Of a stretch of DNA of 64,000 nucleotides, positions 11,025 through 22,029 are shown one piece after another; positions within the stretch are counted from its first letter, which is position 1, and each line of letters opens with the position of its first letter. The DNA is from Euborellia annulipes (Eukaryota; Arthropoda; Insecta; Dermaptera; Anisolabididae): NCBI GenBank assembly GCA_023213315.1, contig JAKCPI010001810.1:28612-92611 (forward strand), written 5' to 3'. A program made the translations under genes and the position numbers. The notes beneath the pieces were generated by a model. That model searched no databases. It was not told the DNA's origin and worked only from the letters and a program-made list of their open reading frames with translations.

Positions 11025-11149
11025 TGAAAAATCTGGTGTGACTGGCGCACAGTGTGCTTGTCACCAGATTTTTTGTGTCGACATATATTTAGTTCCCGAC
11101 AGTACGGGACTTTTAAATTCAGATGTAATATTTATTAGTATGAGAAAAT
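11025..11149 (+). mobile_element. HEE 5' part with shortened hairpin
   Basis: Module H has lost its loop-proximal part, leaving about 45 nt. The normal leader follows (TGTGTCGACATATATTTAG) up to TTAGTATGAGAAAAT, where SINE1 begins. The rest of the HEE is not found on the far side, so later deletion is likely. Confidence 0.7.
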
Positions 11150-11320
11150 GCCCTCGGGGCTTGGCGTAGTAGGTAGCGTACCTACCAAACGTCGCGGGTT
11201 CGGACCCCAGGCAGTCCGATGATTTTATTTAAGCCAATTGGATACCAAATGATTTAAATAAGAATCCCTGGACCCCCAATAAATATAATTATTTATACAA
11301 CGGTCATCGTAAAAGTCTTA
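11150..11320 (+). mobile_element. SINE1, 3' part missing
   Basis: Head and body are present (GGCGTAGTAGGTAGCG, GCGGGTTCGGACCCC) with a small deletion between the boxes. The copy stops at AAAAGTCTTA, before the conserved TGGCCT tail. Loss of the 3' end is unusual for a retroposon and points to a later deletion that also removed the HEE flank. Confidence 0.75.
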
Positions 11321-11563
11321 GCAAATTTAATGCTCTACAACTTTGTATTGAGCTATATTTCACAAAATATAAATAGTTTAAGAGATATAAGAAAAAACCT
11401 GAAGATTTCTCAAATTTTTGAAGTTTTTGTCCCCCTCCCCTCCCCCCACACGGTCTTCGAGGTCGAAAATTTAGGATTGGCATTCTAGAGTATGGGGTCG
11501 TAAAAATTTCATTCCTTTCGGAATATTTTCCCGGCAAAATGTTTTATCGAATGGTCTATATCA

Positions 11564-11640
11564 GTGATTTCCAAACTTTATGTTACCACGCCTCCCTTAA
11601 AAATATTTAATCTTATGACGCCCCTTCTCCCCCATTTTAT
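11564..11640 (+). repeat. Repeat terminus shared with 13178-13230
   Basis: CAGTGATTTCCAAACTTTATG continues into ACGCCTCCCTTAAAAA. A close relative, CACTGGTTTCCTAACTTTATG with the same ACGCCTCCCTTAAAAA, begins at about 13179. The CAGTG(G)TTTCCAAACT start is typical of many hAT MITE ends. The other ends were not located. Confidence 0.4.
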
Positions 11641-11696
11641 AAAATAATACAAAAACAAAAATTTTTAATGCTAAAAAATATAATTTTAAATTAAAG

Positions 11697-11870
11697 CGGA
11701 GTCAAAAAAAAAAAATTCCTAGTTATTGGATGAAAATTTTGAATGAAAAATTACAATTATAATTTTGAAATTAAAATTTTCTTTTATTCTCGCCTCCGGC
11801 TCTTAAGAAGGCCGAAACGTCACAATAATATTGGCTGCATATGACTAGGAATTTTTTTTTTACTCCGTGA
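11697..11870. repeat. Foldback repeat with GGCCGAAACGTC
   Basis: CGGAGTCAAAAAAAA...ATTCCTAGTTAT (11698-11727) is mirrored by ATGACTAGGAATTTT...ACTCCG (11841-11868). Between them is AAGAAGGCCGAAACGTCAC, part of the recurring CGAAACG group. Confidence 0.6.
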
Positions 11871-12123
11871 GAATAAATAAAAAAATATTTTTTTTTTTAT
11901 TTATTCTTATTTATATTAAAACTAGCAATTGGTCCTGGTGGCCAATATTCGCCCCTCTCCTTAGGCTAGTTATTTTATTTTGAAATTATTTTATTTTAAT
12001 TTTAAACCCTTAATCCACCCCTGAGCAAAAGTATATTAAAGTAATTTGATTAACAAAAATATAGGCCAAATAGAAAGAATATAATGGTAAATAATGGTGA
12101 CTTAAGAAAAGATAAAAAAAAAT

Positions 12124-12385
12124 GCCCCCAGGCTTGGTGTAGTCGGTAGCGTGCCTACCTTCTATACCGAACGTTGAGGGTTCGGACCCTCTGGCAGCCT
12201 GAAATGGATACCAAATGGCTTAAATAGAAATGCCTGGACCCCAATATTTATATTATTAATTAATAACGGGTATCGTATAAAGTCTTATATGGCCTGAGTT
12301 GCCGAAAAGACCGTGTGTATGGGGGGGGGGGGGGTGTGGGGTGTGTGTGTGAATGTGAGTGTGAATGAGAAAGTTTAAAAAAAAA
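12124..12385 (+). mobile_element. SINE1, near full length
   Basis: Head GGTGTAGTCGGTAGCG and B box GAGGGTTCGGACCCTC are present. A block between the B box and the palindrome is deleted. The TATGGCCTGAGTTGCCG tail, a G-run/GT stretch and poly(A) follow. The flanks share AAAAGATAAAAAA (about 12107-12119 and 12386-12398), a likely target duplication. Confidence 0.82.
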
Positions 12386-12398
12386 AAAAGATAAAAAA

Positions 12399-13052
12399 TA
12401 AAAAACAATTTTTTTTAAATGACACCTACACTCCCCCTCCCCCTTTCAACAGCTTATATTCACCCTCTACCCTTAGTGAAATGCAAAATATTTAATTTCA
12501 TATTCAAAAGAATCGTTTTTCGCAGTCAAATTATTTGTTTCTATCATTTTTTTTTTTCAACGATAAAATGCATAATAATTACCTTTAATAAGAAACTCAA
12601 GAGGGTGTCCTGGATGACGGTGAGGTCAGGGTGGGTTACACTATATTAATTATTCACTCACTTTAAACACAATTAAGAAAGAATGCAATTCGGCGCCTGC
12701 CTGCAGGCCGCGCGCTCGACTGAACGAGAGATTCGTCTCTCTCTCTCTCTCTGTATAGGAATAAAATAAATAGATGGACATAGCAATTCCCTTTTTATTA
12801 AAAGTAAAAAAATTCCTTTTGCTCTAAACTAACTATATTTAGAGATGGAAAAAAATGTCAACAAGTGATTTGGAATATTCCAAGACCTATCTTAAATAAT
12901 CAACCCTTCATCCCCCCTAATCAAAATAATAATCAACGCTATTTTTTGAATGTTTTCTATTTATTTGGCTTCGATTTAGCTAAAATAAATTTAAAAAACA
13001 TTCTTTTCAATTTTTCAACCCCTTATCCAATCCTAATAAATAAAATATTAAA
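12399..13052. other. Unassigned AT-rich DNA
   Basis: Includes a short GC-rich patch (12690-12725) next to a CT microsatellite (12736-12752). No gene was recognised. Confidence 0.4.
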
Positions 13053-13054
13053 CA

Positions 13055-13086
13055 ATGCTATCGCCTTTGGCGAGTTTCGCGTCTAG
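13055..13086 (+). mobile_element. Helitron-like 3' terminus
   Basis: A small hairpin TCGCCTTTGGCGA is followed by GTTTCGCGTCTAG and a T. A palindrome 9-12 nt before CTRR, with T next, is the Helitron 3'-end signature. The CGTCTAG|T end also matches the element ending at 57407. The 5' end was not identified. Confidence 0.45.
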
Positions 13087-13177
13087 TCAGAAAAAAATTA
13101 AAACCCTGAAAAACATCCTTGGACCGCCTTTGGGTTTTACACATAGTATAATTTTCTAGAATGAGTCTTACTTTAAA

Positions 13178-13230
13178 TCACTGGTTTCCTAACTTTATGT
13201 TACAACGCCTCCCTTAAAAAGATGATACCA
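13178..13230 (+). repeat. Second copy of the repeat terminus at 11564
   Basis: CACTGGTTTCCTAACTTTATG plus ACGCCTCCCTTAAAAA matches 11564-11640. It then diverges. Confidence 0.4.
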
Positions 13231-14593
13231 CATTATTTTCACCTGTCAATTGTTATAAACCAGCCGCAAGGCACACATATACGACGGGCAAAAACAACAT
13301 CCACAAGCAATTTTCGGAAAATGAAATTTTCGGTATTAAGAACTCAAAATATGTATTTCCGTTGAAATCTAGATTTTGAAATATTATTTCACTAACAAAA
13401 TGAAATGAACACAAAACCGTAAATAATAAAAAAATAACGATGAATAATAACAGAAAAATTAAAATTTCCAAATGTCCGAATTTAGATTAATGTAATGTTA
13501 ATAACAAACCATTATGTAAAAATTTATTTTGATAGGTCAAACAGTATTTACTGAATAAATTTGAATACGTATTAACGTTCTATTTTATTAACATTTATTA
13601 TACTACAAGTATATATTTAATACAATAATTATAATGTGTTTAATCGGCCTTGACATAAGCTCTATATAGCATGTTTAATCGGGAGATCACCCATCAAAGA
13701 TCAAGCAAGACCACGCCTTCCTTCCGTCACCAGTCACATTTCGAGAGCTACCATTTTCGACTTGTCGATAAAACATTTTTTTAATTTATCTTTATTAGTA
13801 ACAGCAATTTTTCTTTGATAAAAACTCAATTACATTTTTTTAAATTTATTGCTAAAAAAAAAAAAAGTTTGTGTGAATATCGAAAAAAATTAACGAGATT
13901 CTTTCATTTACTTTATATGCAGATACAGTATAAATACGATAAATCATAAAATAAAGATTATTAGATTGCTAGAGAAGAATAAAATTTTCAATTTTTACAG
14001 GGTAGTAAATTTGTTTTTGATTATCCGGACGACTCCTAGATCAGATAATCGAGTTACTATTGTAACTTAATTTGACTAATCTGACAAAGAGATGTAGCGT
14101 ACTAATTTACTGATGCCATAGTGGAGAATTCGAAAAAAAAGTAAGAGAGAAGAGAAAAGATAAAAGATGGTAAATTGTATAGCCTATCGCATATTATAGG
14201 GGAAAGTAGCCGATTATCGGATACTTTTTGTTTTTATTACATAAAACTTATTAGCAACATGATTTTTACCTTTGATTGAGGTTGCAAGGGTAAATAAATG
14301 GGAAGAGTGAATAGGGATGGGGTGATGACCTTAGATACCAAAAAGACCTTAATTGATAGGATTCTTAATTTCGAATTTCAGACTGCTGATTTAAAGTAGC
14401 GGAATACTAATAAGAAAATTAAAAAAAAAAAATATTTTAAAATTCAGTTTCGATCACCGGTCCTGAAAGTACTGAATAAAATCCCAACACGTGATATAAG
14501 CTCCAGCCTTGTTGATTAAAATAATTTTTAATTTCCTCTTATTTCGCAATGGCTTTTGGTAAAAAGGGTGAAACCAATTTAGCCTAATCTTCT
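13231..14593. other. Unassigned AT-rich DNA
   Basis: No open frame with recognisable content. Around 13665-13735 the minus strand weakly recalls the 3' half of 5S rRNA (GATGGGTGATCTCC), but the similarity is too short to call. Confidence 0.4.
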
Positions 14594-15097
14594 TTTTACT
14601 TTCTCTTACCTCTTAATATATATAGAGAGAGAAAGTATTGGATTCATGTCGAAAATTCGATGTCGAGATTTTGATGGATATACACGTTTTGAGGTCCCCT
14701 GAATCCAAAAAAAGAGGTTTTCGCTACAGTCTGTCTGTCTATCTGTGTGTCCGTGAAGAAAATATCTCAAGAAGGAAAAGAGCTAGAAAGTTGACATTTT
14801 ATATTTAGGTTAGGTACCCCCCCATGGGACGTGACACGAAGCTTTTGAACAAAATAGACCAAAGAGTACTAGTACTCTACTGATGCACTTTTTCAGTTTT
14901 TTTTTTTTTTTTTTTTTTTTTCGATTTTCTCAAAATACGCTTCAACGATTTTGTTTAAAACTCAAAAGTCAATTATTTTTTAGATGCTCTTTAAAATATA
15001 TATACTCATGTTGCCATTGAAATCTTCTGAAGACCACTTTACTCTTGTACTTCATAGAAAAGATATGAGAAATCGTTGCCATGGTAACAAAATATAA
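14594..15097 (-). mobile_element. HEE copy (A-T), front part interrupted by SINE1
   Basis: From the plus-strand left it starts with the T hairpin (ACTTTCTCTTACC...GAGAGAAAGT). It then runs through the GTCTGT microsatellite and AGTACTAGTACT to TTGCCATGGTAACAAAATATAA, where SINE1 begins. Module H is not found on the other side. Confidence 0.8.
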
Positions 15098-15358
15098 TTT
15101 TTTTTTAATACTCACTTTTTTCTCATTCACCCTCACACTCACACACACATTCAAACAGTCTTTTCGGCAACTCAGGCCATATAAGACTTTTTCGATATCC
15201 GTTATTGATTAATAAACATATTTGGGGTCCAGGCATTCTTATTTAAGCCATTTGGTATCCAACTGGCTTAAATAAAATCATCGGACTGCCTGGGGCCCGA
15301 ACCCGCGACTTTTGGTATACGAGGTTAGCACGCTAACCCCCTACACCAAGCCCGTGGC
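15098..15358 (-). mobile_element. SINE1, minus strand
   Basis: CAAAATATAA at 15088-15097 and 15359-15368 is a 10-bp perfect target duplication. On the minus strand the order is head (GTAGGGGGTTAGCG), B box (CGGGCCCCAGG region with GCGGGTTCGG), palindrome, TATGGCCTGAGTTGCCG, GT-rich stretch and poly(A). It lies in the same part of HEE body A as the copies at 2392 and 44451. Confidence 0.85.
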
Positions 15359-15368
15359 CAAAATATAA

Positions 15369-15640
15369 ATTGTCTGAATTTCTATTTCTAACCATGTCTA
15401 TTATATCTGACATACCAGTAATTATAAAACTATATTAAGAAATTATATAGAGATTTTATTCTTAAGGCTTAGACCTACTATTTTATCCACATGTAACCTG
15501 GATTCTGTTTGATAACGAACGAATTATAAAATAATCATGTTTCTTTATAGCTTATATTACAAATAGGTGAAAATTAAGTGAGACTTGCTCATACAAAATT
15601 AAAATCTTGTGATTATCCCGTGTTTGGGTTTATCACTTAA
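15369..15640. other. AT-rich single-copy-looking spacer
   Basis: No repeat, open frame or regulatory motif recognised. Confidence 0.4.
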
Positions 15641-15999
15641 CAAAATGGAGGCGCAAATAACGAACGAGAACGTCAGGTCTGCAAATAGGCGGCGGTTGCC
15701 ATGGCAACCAGAATACTCTCTCTCCCACACACTAGTATAAGGGGACGCCGTCGTTCAATGGCGGTTTGGCAAAGTTGGGAGGCAGAGAAACAGGAGAGAG
15801 AGAGAGAGAGAGAGAAGATTACTATTTGCCCAAAAGGTGCTTTCATACCGCTTCAATCCCTCGGGAGCTGCTATTCAGTGAATTTGTGCCTAGAGGATGC
15901 GAATATATTTTAGGGTCGAAAAGGAGGGTCCAGTGCGTGTCTGAAGCCATAGATGGCCCAGAAATACTCGGCCAACACCCATCCAACCAGCCATCTTGA
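15641..15999 (+). promoter_or_regulatory. GC-richer single-copy patch with perfect X-box
   Basis: This is the most balanced-composition stretch without repeats in the window. GTTGCCATGGCAAC at 15695-15708 is a perfect palindromic X-box, the binding site of RFX factors that drive ciliary genes. A GA microsatellite (about 15797-15816) follows. Overlapping open frames of 70-77 codons run through it, one starting at the ATG inside the X-box, but they match nothing I recognise. It could be a promoter or an untranslated first exon. The strand is uncertain. Confidence 0.35.
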
Positions 16000-16343
16000 G
16001 ATTTTTAATTTTTTATTCATTTATCTTCCAGTCGAATGAGCATAAATTCTCTCCATTTGCTTTCATTCAAAGACTTTTTTTTATCCCAACCAAGTCTTTT
16101 GGGATCTTCAAAAAAAAGTTATTAATATTTAACATCGAATCGATGAAAAACATGCCTAAGGAAATTTCATTTTTTATTAAGGAATAATATCATCCTATTG
16201 TTTTCATTTATGTCCCAAAAGAGTTTAAAAATGAAATTTAATCTACTTTTACAATCAAAAAGTAAATTTTATCCATTTTCTAATGATTAATTGATTTAGA
16301 CTTTCACGATTATTGTTCTTAGAAATAAAAAACATTTATGTGA
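16000..16343. other. AT-rich spacer
   Basis: No feature recognised. A 63-codon frame at 15996-16187 has no known motif. Confidence 0.4.
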
Positions 16344-16594
16344 CATAAATCGTGGTTTATATAGCAAATAATACAAAACGTGTTATTAATTACAAAAAAT
16401 TACAACGTTTAGGCTGCTAATTCTGCAGCTGTCAATCAGGTAGATGCATTCACACTAACTGTTAATGTTCATTGTTCAAAGTGAATGGATGTACCTGATA
16501 AGGCTGCAAAACTAACAGCCGAAACGGTGTAATTTATTGTAATTAATAACACATTTTGTATTATAATTTGGTAAATAAACCACGATTTATTTCA
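16344..16594. repeat. Foldback repeat with CAGCCGAAACGG
   Basis: ATAAATCGTGGTTTAT (left) pairs with AATAAACCACGATTTAT (right), and inner parts pair too: ACACGTTTTG-like and TTAATTACAA blocks. The right arm has GGCTG...CAGCCGAAACGG, a stem closing on CGAAACG as in the other foldbacks. Confidence 0.65.
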
Positions 16595-16849
16595 AAAAAT
16601 ATCTTCTATTTCAAATTTTCTTAATAATGTTTTATCAGAAATCAATAAATAAATTCAATCAAAAATTTGATTATCACAGGAATAGCTTAATAACAAAATT
16701 AGTCTATTTTTGCGTACATTTTAGTAAAGTTTATGAAATTCTATTTCAGGTATAGCAATTAAGTGATTGAATAAAATAGGCCTATGTATAAATAATTTTG
16801 TCAACTCCAGAGTGCATCTATCTCTCTATGGAAAAAAATATTTATTTTT

Positions 16850-16941
16850 ACTTTCTCTTACTCTATATATAATATATAGGCCTATATATATAGAGAGAGA
16901 GAAAGTATTGCGATAATGTCAAAAATTCGATATCGAGATTT
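16850..16941 (-). mobile_element. HEE T-end fragment
   Basis: ACTTTCTCTTACTCTATATATA...GAGAGAAAGTATTG followed by GTCAAAAATTCGATATCGAG is the outer 90 bp of an HEE. The rest is missing after GAGATTT. Confidence 0.75.
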
Positions 16942-17234
16942 GTTATGTTAAAATTAAAAGTTGATTCATTCGGCGACAAACTAAAAATAAAAGGAATTTT
17001 TTAAAAGAAAATATTTAGACATCAACAAAATATGTTAGAAGACAGACTCCAGTCACGGTGACAAAGTTTAATTTTAAATTTAGATTCTAGCTTAAGAGAC
17101 TAATGAAATGTGACTTGATTATATCAAGAAAAGAGTTGTTATTTATTCATCAAAAACCCTGAAGAAGATTCTTATGCCAGAGAAATTTTTTTTAATATTA
17201 TTGTTGAATAAGTAAAATTTAAACACATAAATAA
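16942..17234. other. AT-rich spacer
   Basis: No feature recognised. Confidence 0.4.
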
Positions 17235-17236
17235 TA

Positions 17237-17430
17237 CAGTAGAACCTCGCTTAACGAGCATCTCTCATAACGAACTCGTCAAAAAAAGTCTGTCCAATTA
17301 GTTTATAATATGACTTTTATATTTAAATATTTGCTCAATAATTTTGAGAAAAATTGTTTCGCATAACGAATGTTTCGCTTTACGAGTTTGATTCTGGAAC
17401 GAATTAAACTCGTTAAGCAAGGTTCCACTG
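17237..17430. mobile_element. pogo/Tigger-type (Tc1/mariner) MITE, 194 bp
   Basis: The terminal inverted repeats CAGTAGAACCTCGCTTAACG and CGTTAAGCAAGGTTCCACTG are about 22 bp and flanked on each side by TA (17235-17236, 17431-17432), the superfamily's target duplication. CAGT(A/G)GAACCTCG is characteristic of pogo-like elements. Subterminal TAACGA motifs repeat inside. It is non-coding and would need a transposase in trans. Confidence 0.88.
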
Positions 17431-17432
17431 TA

Positions 17433-18591
17433 ATTTTGCTTATTTTTCCAAAAGAAAGTGGAAAACGTTATTTATGACAGGTGCTATTTTGATGATTTTT
17501 AGTTGTACTTTTTTGGTTTAAGACAAATTTTGGTTTTCATCCCAAATGAAATTTTGTTAGAAAATATTTATAATTTAAAACAATAAATTAAAAGTACCCC
17601 TAAGTGTCTATCAGTAGAGTAGCCAGAAATTGCATTTTATATAATGTATAATTATCGTATTACTATTTTAAATTGAAATATTTATTAAGGTTGTTCGGAT
17701 AGTAGCCTACATCGTAAGTCATAATAGAATCTAAATTTTTTTTTAAATAAAATTAAAAATTTGAATGCCAAAATTCCTTATTATAATTTAGTCGTGACCT
17801 ATCATAGTTTATAATTGGATTAAGTTAATAATTTAATTACCAAAAATAATAAATGAATGACTTTCGACTTGAGCAGTATTTCACGTAATATAGAACTGGC
17901 AACATTGCATTCATCAACTATCTATTTTAGATCTTAAACGCCTTAAATTTTATTTTATTTAATATATTACAATGTTTAATGCAAATCAGTTTAAACACAA
18001 TGGACGATTTGCGAGAAAAAATATTGTAAAATTGAAAAAAAAATGTAACTGACATAGAGATAAGACACTTATGTTATGCTACGTTGCCAGGCTGGTCTGA
18101 CTCTCGAGAATTCATTATTTTTAAATATTAGCGACTGTCATTTTGGAGAATTTTTTGACTTTCTTGTTAAAATATCTTTAAAAGCGGTCGGCAGAAACTT
18201 TTGATTTTATTTTTAACATATTCCTCGGAAGTGAATTAATAAAATGTAAGTTTTTTTGTTTTTGTATCAGTTGCACAGATGCCTATTTAATTCAATATGT
18301 GTGAATTACGTCGTTATTCCCCATAGGCTACATGTTAAATTTCAATTTTTTAAAAATTAATTACACGATAACCCTGTGTCAGATCTGCTTCAAAATTTTA
18401 TTTTATACGTATTTGATAGTGATTAATAACATATTAAAAAATTAGCTTTTAATCAGTTAAAGTGCTTTAATGTCCGAACAACCTTAAATAAAATCATATA
18501 GATTGCTTTCAAGCACCCTTCATTATTAAACATTTAGTCAAATGTTTATTGAAAGTTATTACTCTAGTTTATTAATTAAATTTTATAAACG
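17433..18591. other. Unassigned AT-rich DNA
   Basis: Less repetitive than average. Near 18060-18250 composition is more even, and GAATTAATAAAATGTAAGT at about 18233-18251 offers a donor-like GTAAGT, but no acceptor or coding frame supports an exon. Confidence 0.35.
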
Positions 18592-18783
18592 ATGCAAAAA
18601 AGGTCAAGAAGGAAAGGTTTTGAGGGAGTAGAGAGGGGAAGCGTCCCTCATTCCAAAATTATAGCACCGAAAAGGGACCTTAGAGTCCGAAACAGGCGAT
18701 TGGGTAATGGCGCGTGCCAATTGCCTTATCGCAAGGTTTTCCCTCAAATAAAAAATAAATTAAATTTTATTCTTCACATATAG
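18592..18783 (+). other. Unsupported 63-codon open frame
   Basis: A basic, arginine-rich open frame in a locally GC-richer patch. No family motif, signal peptide or homologous copy in the window is seen, so I regard it as chance or an old repeat. Confidence 0.15.
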
Positions 18784-20013
18784 TAAAAGCTCAGCTAAGA
18801 GGTTTTAACACTCTCCTTCGGCTATTATTACCGCAATTATTTTTACGTGAAATCAGTAAATTTACCGACCAGAGTTATTTCAATTTTTACTTTTTTTTTT
18901 TTAAGTCAATCTAGGCATTTGAGATCGTTTAGAAGTGGGTCATATTTATTTAAATCATCCGGTAATCAATATAATTATTTAAAATAAATTGTATTTCTTA
19001 ATACAGAAAGCTAGGACCTATCTTGAAATTAGAAGTAAATTGGAAAAAAAATAATTCCAACCCCCCCCTCCCCCCAAATTTAATCCTGGATTAAAAATAT
19101 CTACCATCTAAAATAGTCTAAACTATTATAGAATACTTATTTTATTCAAATCTATTTAAAATAATATTAATTATAATATTCATCTATTCCCAAAAGGATA
19201 TAACGTTATTCATTTGAAAAGCAGTTTGACTTCTGGCAGCACGTAATCATGACAAGATTAAAAATAAAAAAAGAATGTCAAATTTTGTCTACGAAAACCA
19301 CGCTATGAATATATAGTAGCGTAATAAATATTAATAATCTTTAAGAGATAAAGGACGTAAGTCATTTATTGGATGGATTCATACATTTCCTTTTGGTAGT
19401 AAGATGGAGGCAATACTAAAAAGAATCACGTCCCCCTGGCAGGATTCTTTTGTTCGGATAGGACAGTCACAAATATCCTGAGACAGAGGACAAAGAAGAG
19501 AAAAAAAGAAGTTGCTGCGTGTGTCGGATCTATTCCAGGCGCCGGAAATAGTTGAGCATGCATGCACCACGTGTAGCCTATGTGTTAGGAAATGCATGAC
19601 CGTGGTCGATAGGTTTAGGCTTTTTTGATATCAGTAAATAATAGAAAAGAAAAAATTAATTTTAGTAATCTTTTTTGAATCATGAAGTCATTTAGAAGAA
19701 AAAATAATTTCAATGCTCCACTCCCCCATCCCCATCATAAAAGTAATATTCGAGAAATTTTATAAAACTGCACAGACAAAAGGGAGGGGAGACGATAGAA
19801 GATGTTTCGAAGCTAACTTGGGACCATGTTTAAACACTTAAGATATAAATTACAGAGAAAGTTTCTAGAAAAAATCTGGTGTGACACAACTTAAAAATAA
19901 TAAAAATTGTTTTATAGGCCTATTTAAACTTTTTTTTTTTGTTCTTTAAGAACTTGAAGTTAAATAAATAAAATAATTTAAAGTCAATGATAAATTTCTT
20001 TTAGTTAAGCCAG
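18784..20013. other. Unassigned, with half an HEE hairpin
   Basis: AAAAAATCTGGTGTGACACAACTT at about 19868-19891 is one arm of module H with the rest missing. A more even patch at 19380-19610 has no motif I recognise. The rest is AT-rich. Confidence 0.4.
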
Positions 20014-20193
20014 CAGGGGTGTAGCGGAACGGGAACGCATGGGAACGGCGTTCCCACACTGGTTTCACTCATTAAAAAAAAAAAAATAATAATAACAAAT
20101 AAAATTAAAATTTAGAATTGCACCATTTCACTATTAATTTTTCTAAAATTTTCCGGGGAAGGCCCCAGGAAGTACCCCCCTCCCCCTCCATTG
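20014..20193 (+). mobile_element. Possible hAT-type MITE
   Basis: Starts CAGGGGTGTAGCGGAACGGG with GGAACGGCGTTCCC nearby, a terminus seen in hAT MITEs, and ends in a C-rich run near TCCATTG. Flanks TAAGCCAG and TAAGTCAT agree at six of eight positions. The right inverted repeat is poor. Confidence 0.35.
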
Positions 20194-21709
20194 CTAAGTC
20201 ATGTATTTAGCGTTTCCACACTGAAAGTTTTGCCACTGTAAGCCAGATAGGAACATGCATATTTATATTAACTGAAAAATTGCCGCACATGAATTAGGAA
20301 ACGGACGCAGATGGGCCGGAGCCAATTTCAGGGAGATCCTTTGGGGGGCGAAGCTAATATTATGAAAAATATTTCCACACCTTTTAAAAAGTATATTTGC
20401 ACGGTTGTATCTTTCTTCAAAATTAAATTTGCAGACCTCGATTAAGGGCAAAATAGAAGGGAATAAAATTTATATAAAAATTAATGACATAGATATACGG
20501 GTGAATCAGAGAATTCAAAGCAGAAAAGTAAATTTGAAAATAAAGTGTTAGAAGTAACAAAATAAACTTTTATGGTAATCTACTATTTTATTTTTCAATA
20601 TAAAATAAAACAATAAGATGGGGGATTGGGTTAATAATGATTTATTTCAGAATTCACGAACGTTTTATTTTCTGTAATTCTGCCCCCACTCCCTATATCT
20701 CGGGAATTAAAATATACTACTTGTCAGTGAGATCAACGATTTCGGTTTCTGATGAAAGGAAAAATGTTTCTTTAATTTTCACCTTTCTCTCTTTATTTGT
20801 TTAAAGTACAATACTTAAGAAGCAAACAAGCAATTCGACTCCTATCTGTGGGGGCCAATCTCAAAAATAAATTAATTTAATTCCTTTAACACGTCCCTCC
20901 TCCAGATTTTTTTGTTTACCTATATATTTATCACCTCCTAAGGTGGAATGGTAGTAAAATTTTCTTAAAATCGTTAATCTAGCGTGTAGGTTGATGACAA
21001 GTGGGTGTTTCATAGATCGTCTGTTGCTTCTATTTTAAGTTGCACTCTTCATTAATCTATTCCGTTCTAAAAAAAAAATTCTTTGTCTTTGGCCTTTCAA
21101 TTTTTTTTTTTATTTATTTACCCAAGAAACGCCTCTTTTCTTGTTTGACCAAGTTCTTTTAACAATGCTACCACTACTTTGCAAAGGAAATCGAAATAAA
21201 TTTCGAGTAGTAAAAAAAATTCCATTCAACTACAACACAAAAACCGTTGAGGTCTTATCAAGAGTTGAATCTAAAAAGGCCATTCTCCGCTATTTAGAAA
21301 AAAATAATAAAAATAACTAAATTATAAGCTCTATAGATGGGGGGGGATAGGGTATACCAGGAGATGAAGAATAAATGGTAAACAAATTTCTCTCTAAATG
21401 AAGGCAAAGGGAAAAGATTGGCAATATAAATAATAGAAGAAAAGCATTGACTAGAAGAACTCGTGTTCGTGACACACCAGATGTGAGCTGAATAGAAAAT
21501 TGGAAAAATTATAATTTTCAATAATTTAAGAAAATCTAATTTAAAGTATTTGAAAGAGCAATGAATAAATTTCCAATAAAAATATTTGATAACAACAAAT
21601 ATTAAATATTAGCAAATAATACCTGTATGTAACAGGTAGAAATTGTATTTAAAAAAATCAATCATTTAACTAAATTAATTAAAAAAAAAATATATATATA
21701 TATATAAAA
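20194..21709. other. Unassigned AT-rich DNA
   Basis: Open frames here (for example 20263-20451 and 21294-21521 on the minus strand) carry no recognisable motif. A TA microsatellite lies at about 21690-21705. Confidence 0.4.
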
Positions 21710-21717
21710 AATTCACC

Positions 21718-22021
21718 CAGGGGCGGATAGGCATTTGTAGCCCCTAGGTAGTAGGCTCTTGCCGCCTCCCCCCCCCTCTTCAACTACCCCACCCCACTGA
21801 GAAACTCCCTAACACGCCGGTGCATGTCTCATTACCTATAACCCATTTCCTATATCAAATACTTTTCAGTTAGACATACTAAGTCTATGGGGTTTGTATT
21901 AAATTTATTCGTATATAAATAAATCTTCAAATATAAATAAGCGGTTTTTTCACAAATAGTGGCACCTAAAATTTGCCGCCTCAGGCGTGCGCCTAGTTCG
22001 CCTCTTTGGAAATACGCCCTG
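21718..22021. mobile_element. hAT-type MITE, 304 bp
   Basis: AATTCACC at 21710-21717 and 22022-22029 is a perfect 8-bp target duplication. The ends are CAGGGGCGGATAGGC and, inverted, CAGGGCGTATTTCC. Internal GCCGCCTCAGGCG and C-runs are typical of the group. Non-coding. Confidence 0.85.
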
Positions 22022-22029
22022 AATTCACC

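Noticed and set aside
13665..13735. Weak similarity to the 3' half of 5S rRNA on the minus strand
   Set aside because: Only a few short words agree (GATGGGTGA, CTCC). Boxes A and C are not convincing.
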